A stretch of 8,836 nt of DNA from Chloroflexota bacterium. GTDB taxonomy: Bacteria; Chloroflexota; Dehalococcoidia; DSTF01; JACRBR01. Position numbers and translations under genes: made by a program. Where the stretch lies: assembly GCA_016213125.1 (NCBI GenBank), contig JACRBR010000339.1, positions 1-8,836 on the forward strand, given 5' to 3'. Of the stretch, positions 1 to 6,749 are shown piece by piece; positions within the stretch are counted from its first letter, which is position 1, and every line of letters starts with the position of its first letter. The notes beneath the pieces were generated by a model. It was given only the letters and a program-made list of their open reading frames with translations. It was not told the DNA's origin and searched no databases.

Positions 1-1538
1 CACAGGCCCATGCTCCTCATTCTGTTCATGCCCGCCAACAGATCATACGCATCCTGGAATGTACCCGCGGGACGGTGCGTTTCGCGCTGGATTGTCAGCC
101 GCGTTTCGACTACGGGTCCATCGTTCCACACACCGAAACGCTCAGCGCAAATAGCGGCTTTGCACATGGGGGAGCCGATGGCCTTCTGCTCTACAGTTCG
201 GCACCGATCCAGGATGTGGACGGCGGCTTCCGTTCCAGGGGCGTCTTGCGTGCCGGGGAGCGCATATGCGCTGCGGTCACATACCAATCGCGGTTTGGAC
301 ATTTCAACGAGATGTCAGATCTCGATCTCGACGAGCCATCGCTGCGAAGGCGGCTAAGCGAAACGGTGGCGTTCTGGCACGACTGGTCCGCGCTCTGCAC
401 GTATCGCGGCGCGTACCGCGATCAGGTCCTCCGCTCGGCCCTCACATTGAAAGCGTTGACGCACGCCCCTACTGGCGCCCTCGTCGCCGCCGCGACGACA
501 TCGCTCCCCGAGCGAATCGGCGGCGGGCGAAACTGGGACTACCGCTTCACCTGGATCCGCGATGCGACGTTCGCGCTCTACGCTCTCTCCATCGTCGGCT
601 ATCGGAACGAGGCATGCTACTTCAAGGACTGGCTCGAGTGGAGTACGCTCGGAAGGGCGCGGGATCTGCAACTCATGTACGGCATCGGCGGAGAACGGCG
701 ACTGACTGAAGTCGAACTGCCCCTGCTGGAGGGATATCGCGGCTCGCGACCGGTACGCGTCGGCAACGGCGCGCACGATCAGTTCCAGCTCGACATCTAT
801 GGCGAGATTCTCGACTCGGCACACATCTACCGGCGGACCGGTGGTGACGTGGATCCCGAGTACTGGGGCTATTTGCAGCGAGTCGTGGGCTTCGTCATCG
901 AGCACTGGCGTGAACCGGACGAAGGCATCTGGGAGACGCGCGGCGGCCGGCAGCACTTTGTCTTCTCGAAAGTCATGTGCTGGGTCGCGCTCGACCGCGC
1001 GATCAAGGCAGCCAGTGAACTCGATCTCCCGGCCGATCTCGACCTTTGGCGCGAAGTCCGCAAGGAGATCCACGCAGACATCCTCGCACGCGGGTACGAC
1101 GCGCGGCGCGGAGCGTTCGTTCAGGCGTACGGCAGCCAGCTGCTCGACGCGAGCACCCTTATGCTGCCCAAGGTCGGTTTCATCGCTGCCGACGACCCCC
1201 GCATGCGCGGGACGATCGAGGCGATTCAGCGCGAGCTGACTTCGCCGCAGGGGTTCGTCTACAGATACCGCGGAATGAACGACGGCCTGCAAGGAGACGA
1301 GGGCACGTTCACGATCTGCACATTCTGGCTCGCCGATAACCTCATCGCCCTCGGCGAAGTCGAGCAAGCAAGGAAGCTCTTCGAGAAGGCCTGCTCGAGC
1401 GGAAACGATCTTGGGCTCCTTAGCGAGCAGTTCGATCCGGCGACTCTCGAGATGTTAGGCAATTTCCCTCAGGCGTTCAGCCACCTGGGTCTAATCAACA
1501 CCGCCGTTCAACTCGATCAAGCGAATCAAGCCCGCTAG
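1..1538 (+). CDS. GH15 glucoamylase/trehalase-like glycoside hydrolase, 5'-truncated
   Basis: A glycoside hydrolase family 15 protein, which releases glucose from alpha-glucans or trehalose by inversion. The window holds 511 codons, the first complete one at nt 3, and the family is usually about 600 aa, so the start lies outside the window. A GTG at 75 is internal: the codons before it stay open and encode family-like sequence leading into PRFDYG, the end of the N-terminal beta domain. The catalytic (alpha/alpha)6 barrel begins near GGGRNWDYRFTWIRDA (about nt 519-566). EGIWE at nt 921-935 carries the likely general acid, and SEQ at nt 1422-1430 followed by GNFPQAFSHLGLINTA carries the likely general base. 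Both catalytic regions look intact. Family membership is clear from these motifs. Substrate (trehalose, starch or dextran) cannot be decided from sequence alone. It ends at TAG 1536-1538, and no partner gene is visible in the window. Confidence 0.93.
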   Translation, partial: QAHAPHSVHARQQIIRILECTRGTVRFALDCQPRFDYGSIVPHTETLSANSGFAHGGADGLLLYSSAPIQDVDGGFRSRGVLRAGERICAAVTYQSRFGHFNEMSDLDLDEPSLRRRLSETVAFWHDWSALCTYRGAYRDQVLRSALTLKALTHAPTGALVAAATTSLPERIGGGRNWDYRFTWIRDATFALYALSIVGYRNEACYFKDWLEWSTLGRARDLQLMYGIGGERRLTEVELPLLEGYRGSRPVRVGNGAHDQFQLDIYGEILDSAHIYRRTGGDVDPEYWGYLQRVVGFVIEHWREPDEGIWETRGGRQHFVFSKVMCWVALDRAIKAASELDLPADLDLWREVRKEIHADILARGYDARRGAFVQAYGSQLLDASTLMLPKVGFIAADDPRMRGTIEAIQRELTSPQGFVYRYRGMNDGLQGDEGTFTICTFWLADNLIALGEVEQARKLFEKACSSGNDLGLLSEQFDPATLEMLGNFPQAFSHLGLINTAVQLDQANQAR

Positions 1539-1684
1539 TCGGTTCTCGGAACTGCACCGAGCCAGAAGTGCTCGCATATCTGGGATTGCGCTGCGCGGAT
1601 GCTGCGGAGAGGCAGGTCCACGGGGGCGGCCCCGCCAGTGGGACAGCGAGAGCACCCAGATGATGCCGCCACGCGCCTGGGCCC
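1539..1684. other. Intergenic region between GH15 gene and HD-GYP control region
   Basis: About 146 bases with no convincing gene. A GC-rich imperfect hairpin (CGGGG at 1621-1625, CCCCG at 1630-1634, with outer CCAC/GTGG at 1618-1621 and 1638-1641) could end GH15 transcription, but no T-run follows, so an intrinsic terminator is not supported. Confidence 0.4.
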
Positions 1685-1704
1685 TGTGTGACGTCCATCA
1701 CACA
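1685..1704. promoter_or_regulatory. Crp/Fnr-family binding site upstream of the HD-GYP gene
   Basis: Perfect inverted repeat TGTGTGA-CGTCCA-TCACACA, with 7-bp arms and a 6-bp spacer. It contains the textbook Crp pattern TGTGA-N6-TCACA. It lies in non-coding DNA, centred at 1694.5, which is 53.5 bp before the proposed GTG start at 1748. Two close relatives occur at 7000-7015 and 7171-7186. The downstream -10 match here (TACGTC at 1727-1732) is weaker than at the other two sites. Which regulator of the superfamily binds (cAMP, oxygen, NO or redox sensor) cannot be told. Confidence 0.72.
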
Positions 1705-1747
1705 TGTCCGCGCCCCACGATGCCGATACGTCTTTGAGGTTCACGAC

Positions 1748-3274
1748 GTGCACTCGCATCCCGTCCGGAACTCTGAACCGACGATCAGCGGGAGAGCCAC
1801 GCTCGTCGCCGTGCCGCGTGGTCAGATCGCGGCCTACGACCGCATCGCCAGCCCGGGGGCCCGGGCACGCGCTGCGATGGCAGCGGGATGGATGGGCGCT
1901 GCCCTCGCGGCGAGCGCCACTAACGGTGATCTCGTCAACGGCGCCCTGATCGCAATCGCGGTGGCCTCCACCTCAATCCTTGCAACCGGAGACAAGATCG
2001 GCGCGGCCGGGCTCTCCGGCGTCTTCGCCCCGCTCAGCGTGCTGTTGCTCGGCTGGCCCGCGGGAATCGTAGTCGCGCTTGGTGCGATCGTGGTGGGAGA
2101 CGGCGTGGTACGCCAGATTCCCGGCCGCTCGCTCGTCTGGCACGCGGCCCTCCTGGCAGCGATGCTCACGACCGGCGCCTGGGTGGCCGGAGCTCCGCAG
2201 ACCTTTTGGGCTCCCGCCGCGGCCGGACGAGCGATCGGCATCGTCTGGTGCATCATCTACGCCGGCTTCGTGGTCGTGAAAACGCGCCGCGGCCCGCCGC
2301 TCTCCGCGCTGGCACAGGGCGCAGGCATGATCCTGGTCATGACGGCGGCGCTGACCGCGACGGGATGGTTGCCGTTGCTGCCTGCGGCCGCAGAGCCGAC
2401 TGTCGCCGCCGGCCTTCGCGGCATGGGGTTTGCGGCCGCGTTCATGCTGGTCGATTTCCTTGCCGCATCGCTGGCAGCGCGCCTGTCCGGCGTCCGAGGT
2501 GCGCTCGATTTCTGGCTGGGCCATCTGCCCGTGCTGTTCTTCCGCTACGGCCTCCAGGGAGTCGCCGCCGGCATTATCGTCCTCTGGTACGAGGACGCCG
2601 GAGTTCGTGCTCTCGCGGCGGCTGGCGCTGGACTGCTCTTGTTGCAGGCCGCGTATTACTCCTATCGGCGCGCCGATGAGACGGTTGAGTCGGCGATCGC
2701 GGCGCTGGCGTCAGCGATTGACGCCCGCGACCCGTACACCGCGGGCCACTCGATCCGCGTCGCGGAGTACGCCGCGCTCGCAGCGGTCCGGCTCGGCTGG
2801 TCGAAAGGGAAGGTGGCTCGCACGAACAAGGCCGGATTGCTGCACGACATCGGCAAGCTTGGCATCGCGGACAGCGTGTTGCACAAGCCCGGGGCGCTGT
2901 CCGACGCGGAGTTCGAGCAAATGAAGCGGCACGCCGCCCTGGGCGAGGGGATCGTGGCGCAGGTCCGCGGCCTCGGCGGGATTGCAAGGATCGTCGGGCA
3001 GGATCACGAGCGATGGGCGGGCGGTGGCTATCCGCACGGCCTGGCCGGCGAGGAGATCCTCCCGGAGGCGCGGCTAATCGCCGTCGCCGACGTGTTCGAC
3101 GCCATGACGACGGACCGTCCGTACAGGTCGGCGCTCACCCAGGAGGACGCGCTCTGTCATCTCGAGAGCGTGGCCGGATCGCAGCTCGATCCCGCACTGA
3201 CGGCCTCTTTCGTGGACCTTGTGCGCACGCCACGAGCGAGCGGCGTCGCGTTCTGTTACTGCGCGACGCACTAG
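1748..3274 (+). CDS. Polytopic membrane protein with C-terminal HD-GYP domain (cyclic-di-GMP phosphodiesterase-like)
   Basis: A 508-aa protein. Residues about 40-305 are strongly hydrophobic with several membrane segments, probably a sensory or anchoring module. Residues about 312-495 form an HD-GYP domain, a family that hydrolyses cyclic-di-GMP in the cytoplasm. Visible motifs are GHS (H334), LLHDIGK (H366, D367), RHAALGE (H395), DHERWAGGGYPHGL (419-432) and VADVFDAMTTDRPYR (446-460). The domain is slightly atypical: the usual HHE is DHE (D419) and the usual DGxGYP is AGGGYP (A424), so one canonical metal-ligand His is replaced. It may be less active or use a different metal site. GTG at 1748 is chosen because GAGGT at 1736-1740 sits 7 bases upstream; an earlier in-frame GTG at 1688 lies inside the Crp/Fnr palindrome. 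No GGDEF domain and no obvious operon partner are present. Confidence 0.88.
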   Translation: MHSHPVRNSEPTISGRATLVAVPRGQIAAYDRIASPGARARAAMAAGWMGAALAASATNGDLVNGALIAIAVASTSILATGDKIGAAGLSGVFAPLSVLLLGWPAGIVVALGAIVVGDGVVRQIPGRSLVWHAALLAAMLTTGAWVAGAPQTFWAPAAAGRAIGIVWCIIYAGFVVVKTRRGPPLSALAQGAGMILVMTAALTATGWLPLLPAAAEPTVAAGLRGMGFAAAFMLVDFLAASLAARLSGVRGALDFWLGHLPVLFFRYGLQGVAAGIIVLWYEDAGVRALAAAGAGLLLLQAAYYSYRRADETVESAIAALASAIDARDPYTAGHSIRVAEYAALAAVRLGWSKGKVARTNKAGLLHDIGKLGIADSVLHKPGALSDAEFEQMKRHAALGEGIVAQVRGLGGIARIVGQDHERWAGGGYPHGLAGEEILPEARLIAVADVFDAMTTDRPYRSALTQEDALCHLESVAGSQLDPALTASFVDLVRTPRASGVAFCYCATH

Positions 3275-3302
3275 CCATTCTCAGACTGTACGGAGGCATG
3301 GA

Positions 3303-3509
3303 ATGTGCGGCACCATCGCCGTCGTGGCGCTGGCGAGGAGCCCGTCGAACGTCGCATCCGGCGCGAAGCATCTATCAAGCGCGTACGTGACACAAGCCCG
3401 GTCATGCCACGCATCGTGCTATGCCAGCTGGGCGCATGCCCAGCGGAACAGTTCGGACGCGGTGGGATACGCGTGCACGGTCGAGGCGACGTCGCCCGCG
3501 GCCATCTGA
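3303..3509 (+). pseudogene. Possible remnant of a class II glutamine amidotransferase gene start
   Basis: A 68-codon frame. GGAGG at 3292-3296 is 6 bases before ATG 3303, and the product begins MCGTIAVVALARSPSN. Class II (Ntn) amidotransferases such as GlmS and AsnB start MCGI(I/V)AVV, with Cys2 as the nucleophile. After about 16 residues the resemblance ends, and the frame runs over the 3' end of the minus-strand flavoprotein gene (which stops at 3419) before a TGA at 3507-3509. It may be a broken 5' end left by a rearrangement, or chance. No other functional part of such an enzyme is present. The resemblance is short. Confidence 0.25.
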
Positions 3510-4732
3510 TGCTGAATCGCGAGGCAGGCTTCACCGACGAGCGTGCTCGCCTGCGCGCAGACGAAGTGAGCGCCGACGAGGCGGCCCGTGTCGCCCTCGG
3601 TAATCACCTTGACGAAGCCGCCCGTCTGCTCCGTTGTGCGGAACCAGTCCAGCTCCTCCGCTCGCAGCACGGCGGAACGTACCCCGCAGAAGCGCGCGCG
3701 TGCCTCTTCCTCGGTGAGACCGGCATGGCCCACCTCGGGGTCGGTGAAGATGGCCCAGGGCACCAGTGTCTCCGGGACGGGCTTGCAGGTGCCATGCATG
3801 ACGTGCTCGCCGATGTGGTGGGCCTGGTAGCTCGCGTAGTGCGTGAACTGCAGTTTTCCCGTCACGTCGCCAGCCGCCCATACTCCCGGCAAGTTGGTCC
3901 GACCGCATGCGCTAATGTCGATGAAGCCGCGCCGGTCGACCTTCAGCCCCAGTTTCTCGAGGCCCCGCGGGATCTGTGGCCGGCGCCCGGCGGCGACCAG
4001 CACCTCGTCAAACACGTGTGTCCCGCGTTCGGTGGAGATGATCACGTGCCCCCCGTCGCGCGTCACGCATTCGATGGTGGCCTTCGTTTCGATGCGGACG
4101 CCGCACAGTTCGAGGGCTTTCGTTAGTTCGAGCGACACCTCGGCGTCCTCGGTCAGCGCGATGCGATCGAGCGCCTCAAAGATCGTCACCTCGCTGCCCA
4201 GCTGTCGGAACGCCTGCCCCAGCTCCAGGCCGATCGGGCCGCCGCCGATGACCGCGAGGCGGTCCGGCCGCTCGGGCATCGTGAATATGGTGCGGTTGGT
4301 ACGCGGCGAGGCGTCGGCGAGCCCCGGAGTCGGTGGGAGGCCGGGCTCGGTCCCCGTCGCCACGACGACGTCGCGGGCACTGAGTTCACGGTCGCCAACC
4401 CTGATCAACGCCGGGGCCACGAACTCCGGATCGCCCCAGAACAGCTCGATGCCGTCGGCGGCCATGCCCCCGTTGGGATCGGATCCGCTCACGTTGAGCT
4501 GCACCGCCTGGATGCGAGCGACGATTTCGTCCCACCGCAGCCCCTCACAGGCGGCGCGCTTCGACAGGTGGATGAGGGCTTTGCTGGGGACGCAGCCGTC
4601 GTTCAGGCACTCACCCCCGAGATGCGATCGCTCGATCACCGCCACTCGCTTGCCCTGGCGGCCAAGCGTCCGCGCGATGCCGTCTCCTGCCGATCCGTTT
4701 CCGATGACGATGAGGTCGAACTGTTCGGACAC
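3419..4732 (-). CDS. MerA/Lpd-like FAD-dependent pyridine nucleotide-disulfide oxidoreductase
   Basis: A 437-aa class I flavoprotein disulfide reductase, which passes electrons from NAD(P)H through FAD to a CxxxxC disulfide and then to an unknown substrate. Seen: FAD-binding GNGSAG (11-16), redox pair C42 and C47 in GGECLNDGCVPSKAL, NAD(P)-binding GGGPIG (163-168) with E186 at the end of the following strand (usual for NADH preference), AAGDV (286-290), and the C-terminal HAYPTASE with H420 and E427, the family's acid-base pair. It is shorter than typical Lpd (about 470 aa) and lacks MerA's N-terminal metal domain and C-terminal vicinal cysteines, so it is neither a standard dihydrolipoamide dehydrogenase nor a standard mercuric reductase. 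No 2-oxoacid dehydrogenase genes are nearby. The start is GTG with AAGGAG a few bases upstream. It is the last gene of the minus-strand cluster, 79 bp after the preceding gene and behind a hairpin. Confidence 0.9.
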   Translation of the reverse strand: MSEQFDLIVIGNGSAGDGIARTLGRQGKRVAVIERSHLGGECLNDGCVPSKALIHLSKRAACEGLRWDEIVARIQAVQLNVSGSDPNGGMAADGIELFWGDPEFVAPALIRVGDRELSARDVVVATGTEPGLPPTPGLADASPRTNRTIFTMPERPDRLAVIGGGPIGLELGQAFRQLGSEVTIFEALDRIALTEDAEVSLELTKALELCGVRIETKATIECVTRDGGHVIISTERGTHVFDEVLVAAGRRPQIPRGLEKLGLKVDRRGFIDISACGRTNLPGVWAAGDVTGKLQFTHYASYQAHHIGEHVMHGTCKPVPETLVPWAIFTDPEVGHAGLTEEEARARFCGVRSAVLRAEELDWFRTTEQTGGFVKVITEGDTGRLVGAHFVCAQASTLVGEACLAIQHQMAAGDVASTVHAYPTASELFRWACAQLA

Positions 4733-4767
4733 TGACTACTCCTTCTCTCCTTGCGCGTGTGGCTTCC

Positions 4768-4804
4768 GTGCGGAGGGAGGCGGCCGAGGATCCTCCCTCC
4801 GCAC
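4768..4804 (-). other. Perfect 13-bp stem-loop inside the minus-strand operon
   Basis: GTGCGGAGGGAGG (4768-4780) is perfectly complementary to CCTCCCTCCGCAC (4792-4804) around an 11-base loop. On the transcribed strand it begins 7 bases after the stop codon of the 233-aa membrane protein gene and ends about 35 bases before the flavoprotein start. No U-run follows, so a plain intrinsic terminator is unlikely. A partial terminator, an mRNA-stabilising 3' structure or a processing point that sets relative expression of the last gene are the likely roles. Confidence 0.6.
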
Positions 4805-4811
4805 CCGCCGT

Positions 4812-5513
4812 TTACGCGACGGCCTGCCGCTCCGCAGCCAGCTCCCTGACCCGTAGCGTCTGGAAGCGGATGGCCTTGGTGATCGTGGTCAGGCCGAATG
4901 CGATCGACGCGAGATACATGCCGATGCCAAGCCGGCGAACTCCTTCGAGCCAGGTGCCCCAGGTTTCGGCGCGGCCCAGGAACGGCGCGTCCGGAGCGTT
5001 CGGGCCGGTGGCGTTGATCCAGGCCTCATGCGCCTGAACCGCCGCGTAGACGTGCCCAGCGAAGGCAAAGACCAGCAGCATCATCGCCATCATCATGCCG
5101 CCCAGGAATATCCACGCGGTTGCCGGCATGACCATCGTCTTGATGCGCGAGCCGGCCGACTCCTGCACCATTCCCCCGCCCACACGGAACACCCCCAGGA
5201 TGCGCGCGATGGCGAAGCTCACGCCCGCGAGGATGAACGCGAACCCCAGGAACATGAAGCCCGGGATGAGTTGACCTATCGTCTCGAAGTTTGCCCTGCG
5301 CACCGGTGTGAACTGCTCCGATAGGTCCACCGAGAGCTGGGCGCGTACGACCGAGAGCGCGAAGGCGGTGACGACGAGCATGAAGCCCATCAGTGTCATC
5401 GGCCCCCAGAGGTAGTGTCCTGCGGTCTGAACCAGGTTCCGTCCGGCAGGCCGGACCGCTTCGACGTAAGGGTCGACGCGCTGATTGAGGATGAGTGTCG
5501 AGGTGGTGCTCAT
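4812..5513 (-). CDS. Four-helix membrane protein, paralog B of a tandem pair, function unknown
   Basis: A 233-aa integral membrane protein with probable helices near residues 36-57, 83-109, 131-159 and 195-213. I do not recognise the family. It aligns almost without gaps to its upstream neighbour: GGGMVQES at 112-119 against GGGEVQES at 111-118, IKTMVMPATAW against VKTLTMPWSAW, VQAHEAWI at 159-166 against VQAHDAWI at 158-165, and RVREL against RIREL at 221-225 in both. The conserved His in QAH(E/D)AW at a helix end could be a ligand or proton site. ATG 5513 overlaps the stop of the previous gene in an ATGA (5513-5510), implying translational coupling, and AAGGAG (reverse complement of 5521-5526) is its ribosome site. 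A longer in-frame extension upstream is only a shadow of the neighbouring gene. Confidence 0.85.
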   Translation of the reverse strand: MSTTSTLILNQRVDPYVEAVRPAGRNLVQTAGHYLWGPMTLMGFMLVVTAFALSVVRAQLSVDLSEQFTPVRRANFETIGQLIPGFMFLGFAFILAGVSFAIARILGVFRVGGGMVQESAGSRIKTMVMPATAWIFLGGMMMAMMLLVFAFAGHVYAAVQAHEAWINATGPNAPDAPFLGRAETWGTWLEGVRRLGIGMYLASIAFGLTTITKAIRFQTLRVRELAAERQAVA

Positions 5514-6217
5514 GAAAGGTCTCCTTCTTCGTCGCCCAGGATCAGCTCGCGGATGCGCGTGAAGCTGAAGCCGAGGACATTCGAGATGCTGTATAGGGCG
5601 AAGGCGACGCCGGTGAGTAGCGCGCCCAGGGCAGCCTCGCGTAGCGGGTTTGCCCAAGCGGCGTACGTGCCTGCGCGATTGAAGGCGTCAACGTCTCCCG
5701 GCACGCCCGCAGCGGTTGCACCGATCCAGGCGTCGTGCGCCTGCACGGCGACGTAGGCCAGCGTTCCGAAGGCGACCAGTTCCGCCACCAGGCCGGTCAT
5801 CATGAGGACGAGGAAGGTCCATGCGGACCATGGCATCGTGAGTGTCTTGACGCCGGCGCCCACCGATTCCTGCACCTCACCGCCCCCCTTCCGCAGAGCG
5901 CCAAGGATGGTCGCGAGCAAGAATGAGATGCCGGAGAGGATCAGCGCCTCTCCGAGGAACAGGAAGCCGGCTGTCAGCGGCTTCAACGTTTCGTAGTTCG
6001 CCTGCCGCAGCGCGGTGAACTCGGTGAGATCCGACGCCACCTTCGCCTGCGCGATGCCCAGGCCGGCCGCGGTGGCGATGGCCATCACGCCCATCATCAG
6101 CATGGGCAGCCACATCCAGTTGGCGACGGTGTGGATCAGCGTCTGGCTCGGGCCCGCGTCGCTATACCGCGCCGCCCCGAACCTCGTGTGGATCACGGAT
6201 GGAATTGCGATCGTCAT
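5510..6217 (-). CDS. Four-helix membrane protein, paralog A of a tandem pair, function unknown
   Basis: A 235-aa integral membrane protein with probable helices near residues 33-55, 82-107, 130-158 and 196-216. It is the same length and has the same layout as the next gene, so the pair arose by tandem duplication. Shared signatures are a GGGxVQES loop after helix 2, MPxxAW at the start of helix 3, VQAH(D/E)AWI after helix 3, and R(I/V)REL near the C-terminus. There is no signal peptide and no Cys pair or other recognisable cofactor motif. The ATG at 6217 has GAGGAG 8 bases upstream on the minus strand and lies 15 bp after the stop of the 129-aa gene. Its own stop overlaps the next start by 4 bp. 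The conserved, mildly charged loops argue for a specific membrane function, but I cannot name one. Confidence 0.86.
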   Translation of the reverse strand: MTIAIPSVIHTRFGAARYSDAGPSQTLIHTVANWMWLPMLMMGVMAIATAAGLGIAQAKVASDLTEFTALRQANYETLKPLTAGFLFLGEALILSGISFLLATILGALRKGGGEVQESVGAGVKTLTMPWSAWTFLVLMMTGLVAELVAFGTLAYVAVQAHDAWIGATAAGVPGDVDAFNRAGTYAAWANPLREAALGALLTGVAFALYSISNVLGFSFTRIRELILGDEEGDLS

Positions 6218-6232
6218 CGATGAATCTCCTCG

Positions 6233-6622
6233 TTACAGTGCGCCGCCGTGCGGCTTGACCAGCGCCGGCAGCGATTCCTTGATGGCTTCGACCCGGATCC
6301 ACAGCCGCCGCACGATCCCCCACAGCGTCACGGCGATGCCGAGTTTCGTGAGGGCGATGGCGGCGACCGCGGCCGGGAGGAGCCATGCTTGATATGCCTG
6401 CACGCGGCCCAGCCGCGAGGCGTGTACCGCCGCCCTCGCCGGATCGCTGAGCTGCGATACCGAATCGGCGATCACGGCGGTGATGACGAACAGGACGGCG
6501 AGCAGCATGACGGCGGTCAGCGCGATCGCCGGACCCGCGTAGTACTGCCAGGTGTGCTTGCCGTAGTCGCTCACCGGCGCGTTCGGCCGGGTGATGCTCA
6601 ATGTGCTTGTGGTACTGGCCAC
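6233..6622 (-). CDS. Two-helix membrane protein, apparent half-size relative of the tandem pair
   Basis: A 129-aa protein with probable helices near residues 31-53 and 81-105. The N-terminus MASTTSTLSI resembles MSTTSTLILN of the 233-aa neighbour. The order of helix 1, a soluble segment, a QA-Y stretch (VQAYQAW), then helix 2 containing LGIAVTLWGIV and a later KES matches the first half of the larger proteins (QANYE..., SGISFLLATIL, QES). I infer it is a half-size member of the same family; the match is by eye and partly low-complexity hydrophobic. The GTG start at 6622 is supported by AAGGAG on the minus strand 7 bases upstream. It sits 127 bp after the zinc-ribbon gene and 15 bp before the 235-aa gene. 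Function unknown. Confidence 0.8.
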   Translation of the reverse strand: MASTTSTLSITRPNAPVSDYGKHTWQYYAGPAIALTAVMLLAVLFVITAVIADSVSQLSDPARAAVHASRLGRVQAYQAWLLPAAVAAIALTKLGIAVTLWGIVRRLWIRVEAIKESLPALVKPHGGAL

Positions 6623-6749
6623 GGATGTACTCCTTCTGCTGTGTTCCCGTTACACGATCCAATGGATGCCTGGTCCAAGAGTCCGTAGGTTCAGGCTGGC
6701 CTCCTTCCAGGTGACGCGGGCCCGGTCGCGCCGCCATCACGACGGGGCG
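6623..6749 (-). other. 127-bp spacer between the zinc-ribbon gene and the membrane-protein genes
   Basis: No gene or clear promoter seen. Half-sites GTGAT and GTCAC lie 20 bp apart on the minus strand (6740-6736 and 6715-6711), too far apart for a Crp/Fnr dimer. The spacing leaves room for a second promoter, so co-transcription of the zinc-ribbon gene with the membrane genes is likely but not proven. Confidence 0.4.

Noticed and set aside
845..858. GTGACGTGGATCCC, resembling a Crp/Fnr site
   Set aside because: Arms do not match fully and it lies inside the GH15 coding sequence.
354..1367. A long open frame on the minus strand (337 codons)
   Set aside because: It is antisense to the GH15 catalytic domain, whose motifs are clear, and its product is Arg/Glu/Val-rich with no domain. 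It is a GC-rich shadow.
1618..1641. GC-rich imperfect hairpin after the GH15 gene as a terminator
   Set aside because: Short interrupted stem with no T-run; common by chance in sequence this rich in GC.
1535..1759. A minus-strand 74-codon frame with several Cys across the GH15/HD-GYP gap
   Set aside because: No ribosome site, it spans the Crp/Fnr palindrome, and no recognisable family.
3843..4856. A long plus-strand frame of 337 codons, and another at 3305-4126
   Set aside because: Both are antisense to the flavoprotein gene, which has intact FAD, CxxxxC, NAD and His-Glu motifs. Their products are low-complexity Ser/Arg/Pro-rich sequence.
5511..5657. N-terminal extension of the 233-aa membrane protein frame
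   Set aside because: The extension is Arg/Pro/His-rich, overlaps the coding sequence of the upstream paralog, and ATG 5513 has a good ribosome site and an ATGA junction.
6711..6740. GTGAC and ATCAC half-sites upstream of the 129-aa gene
   Set aside because: The half-sites are 20 bp apart, not 4-6, so they do not form a Crp/Fnr dimer site.
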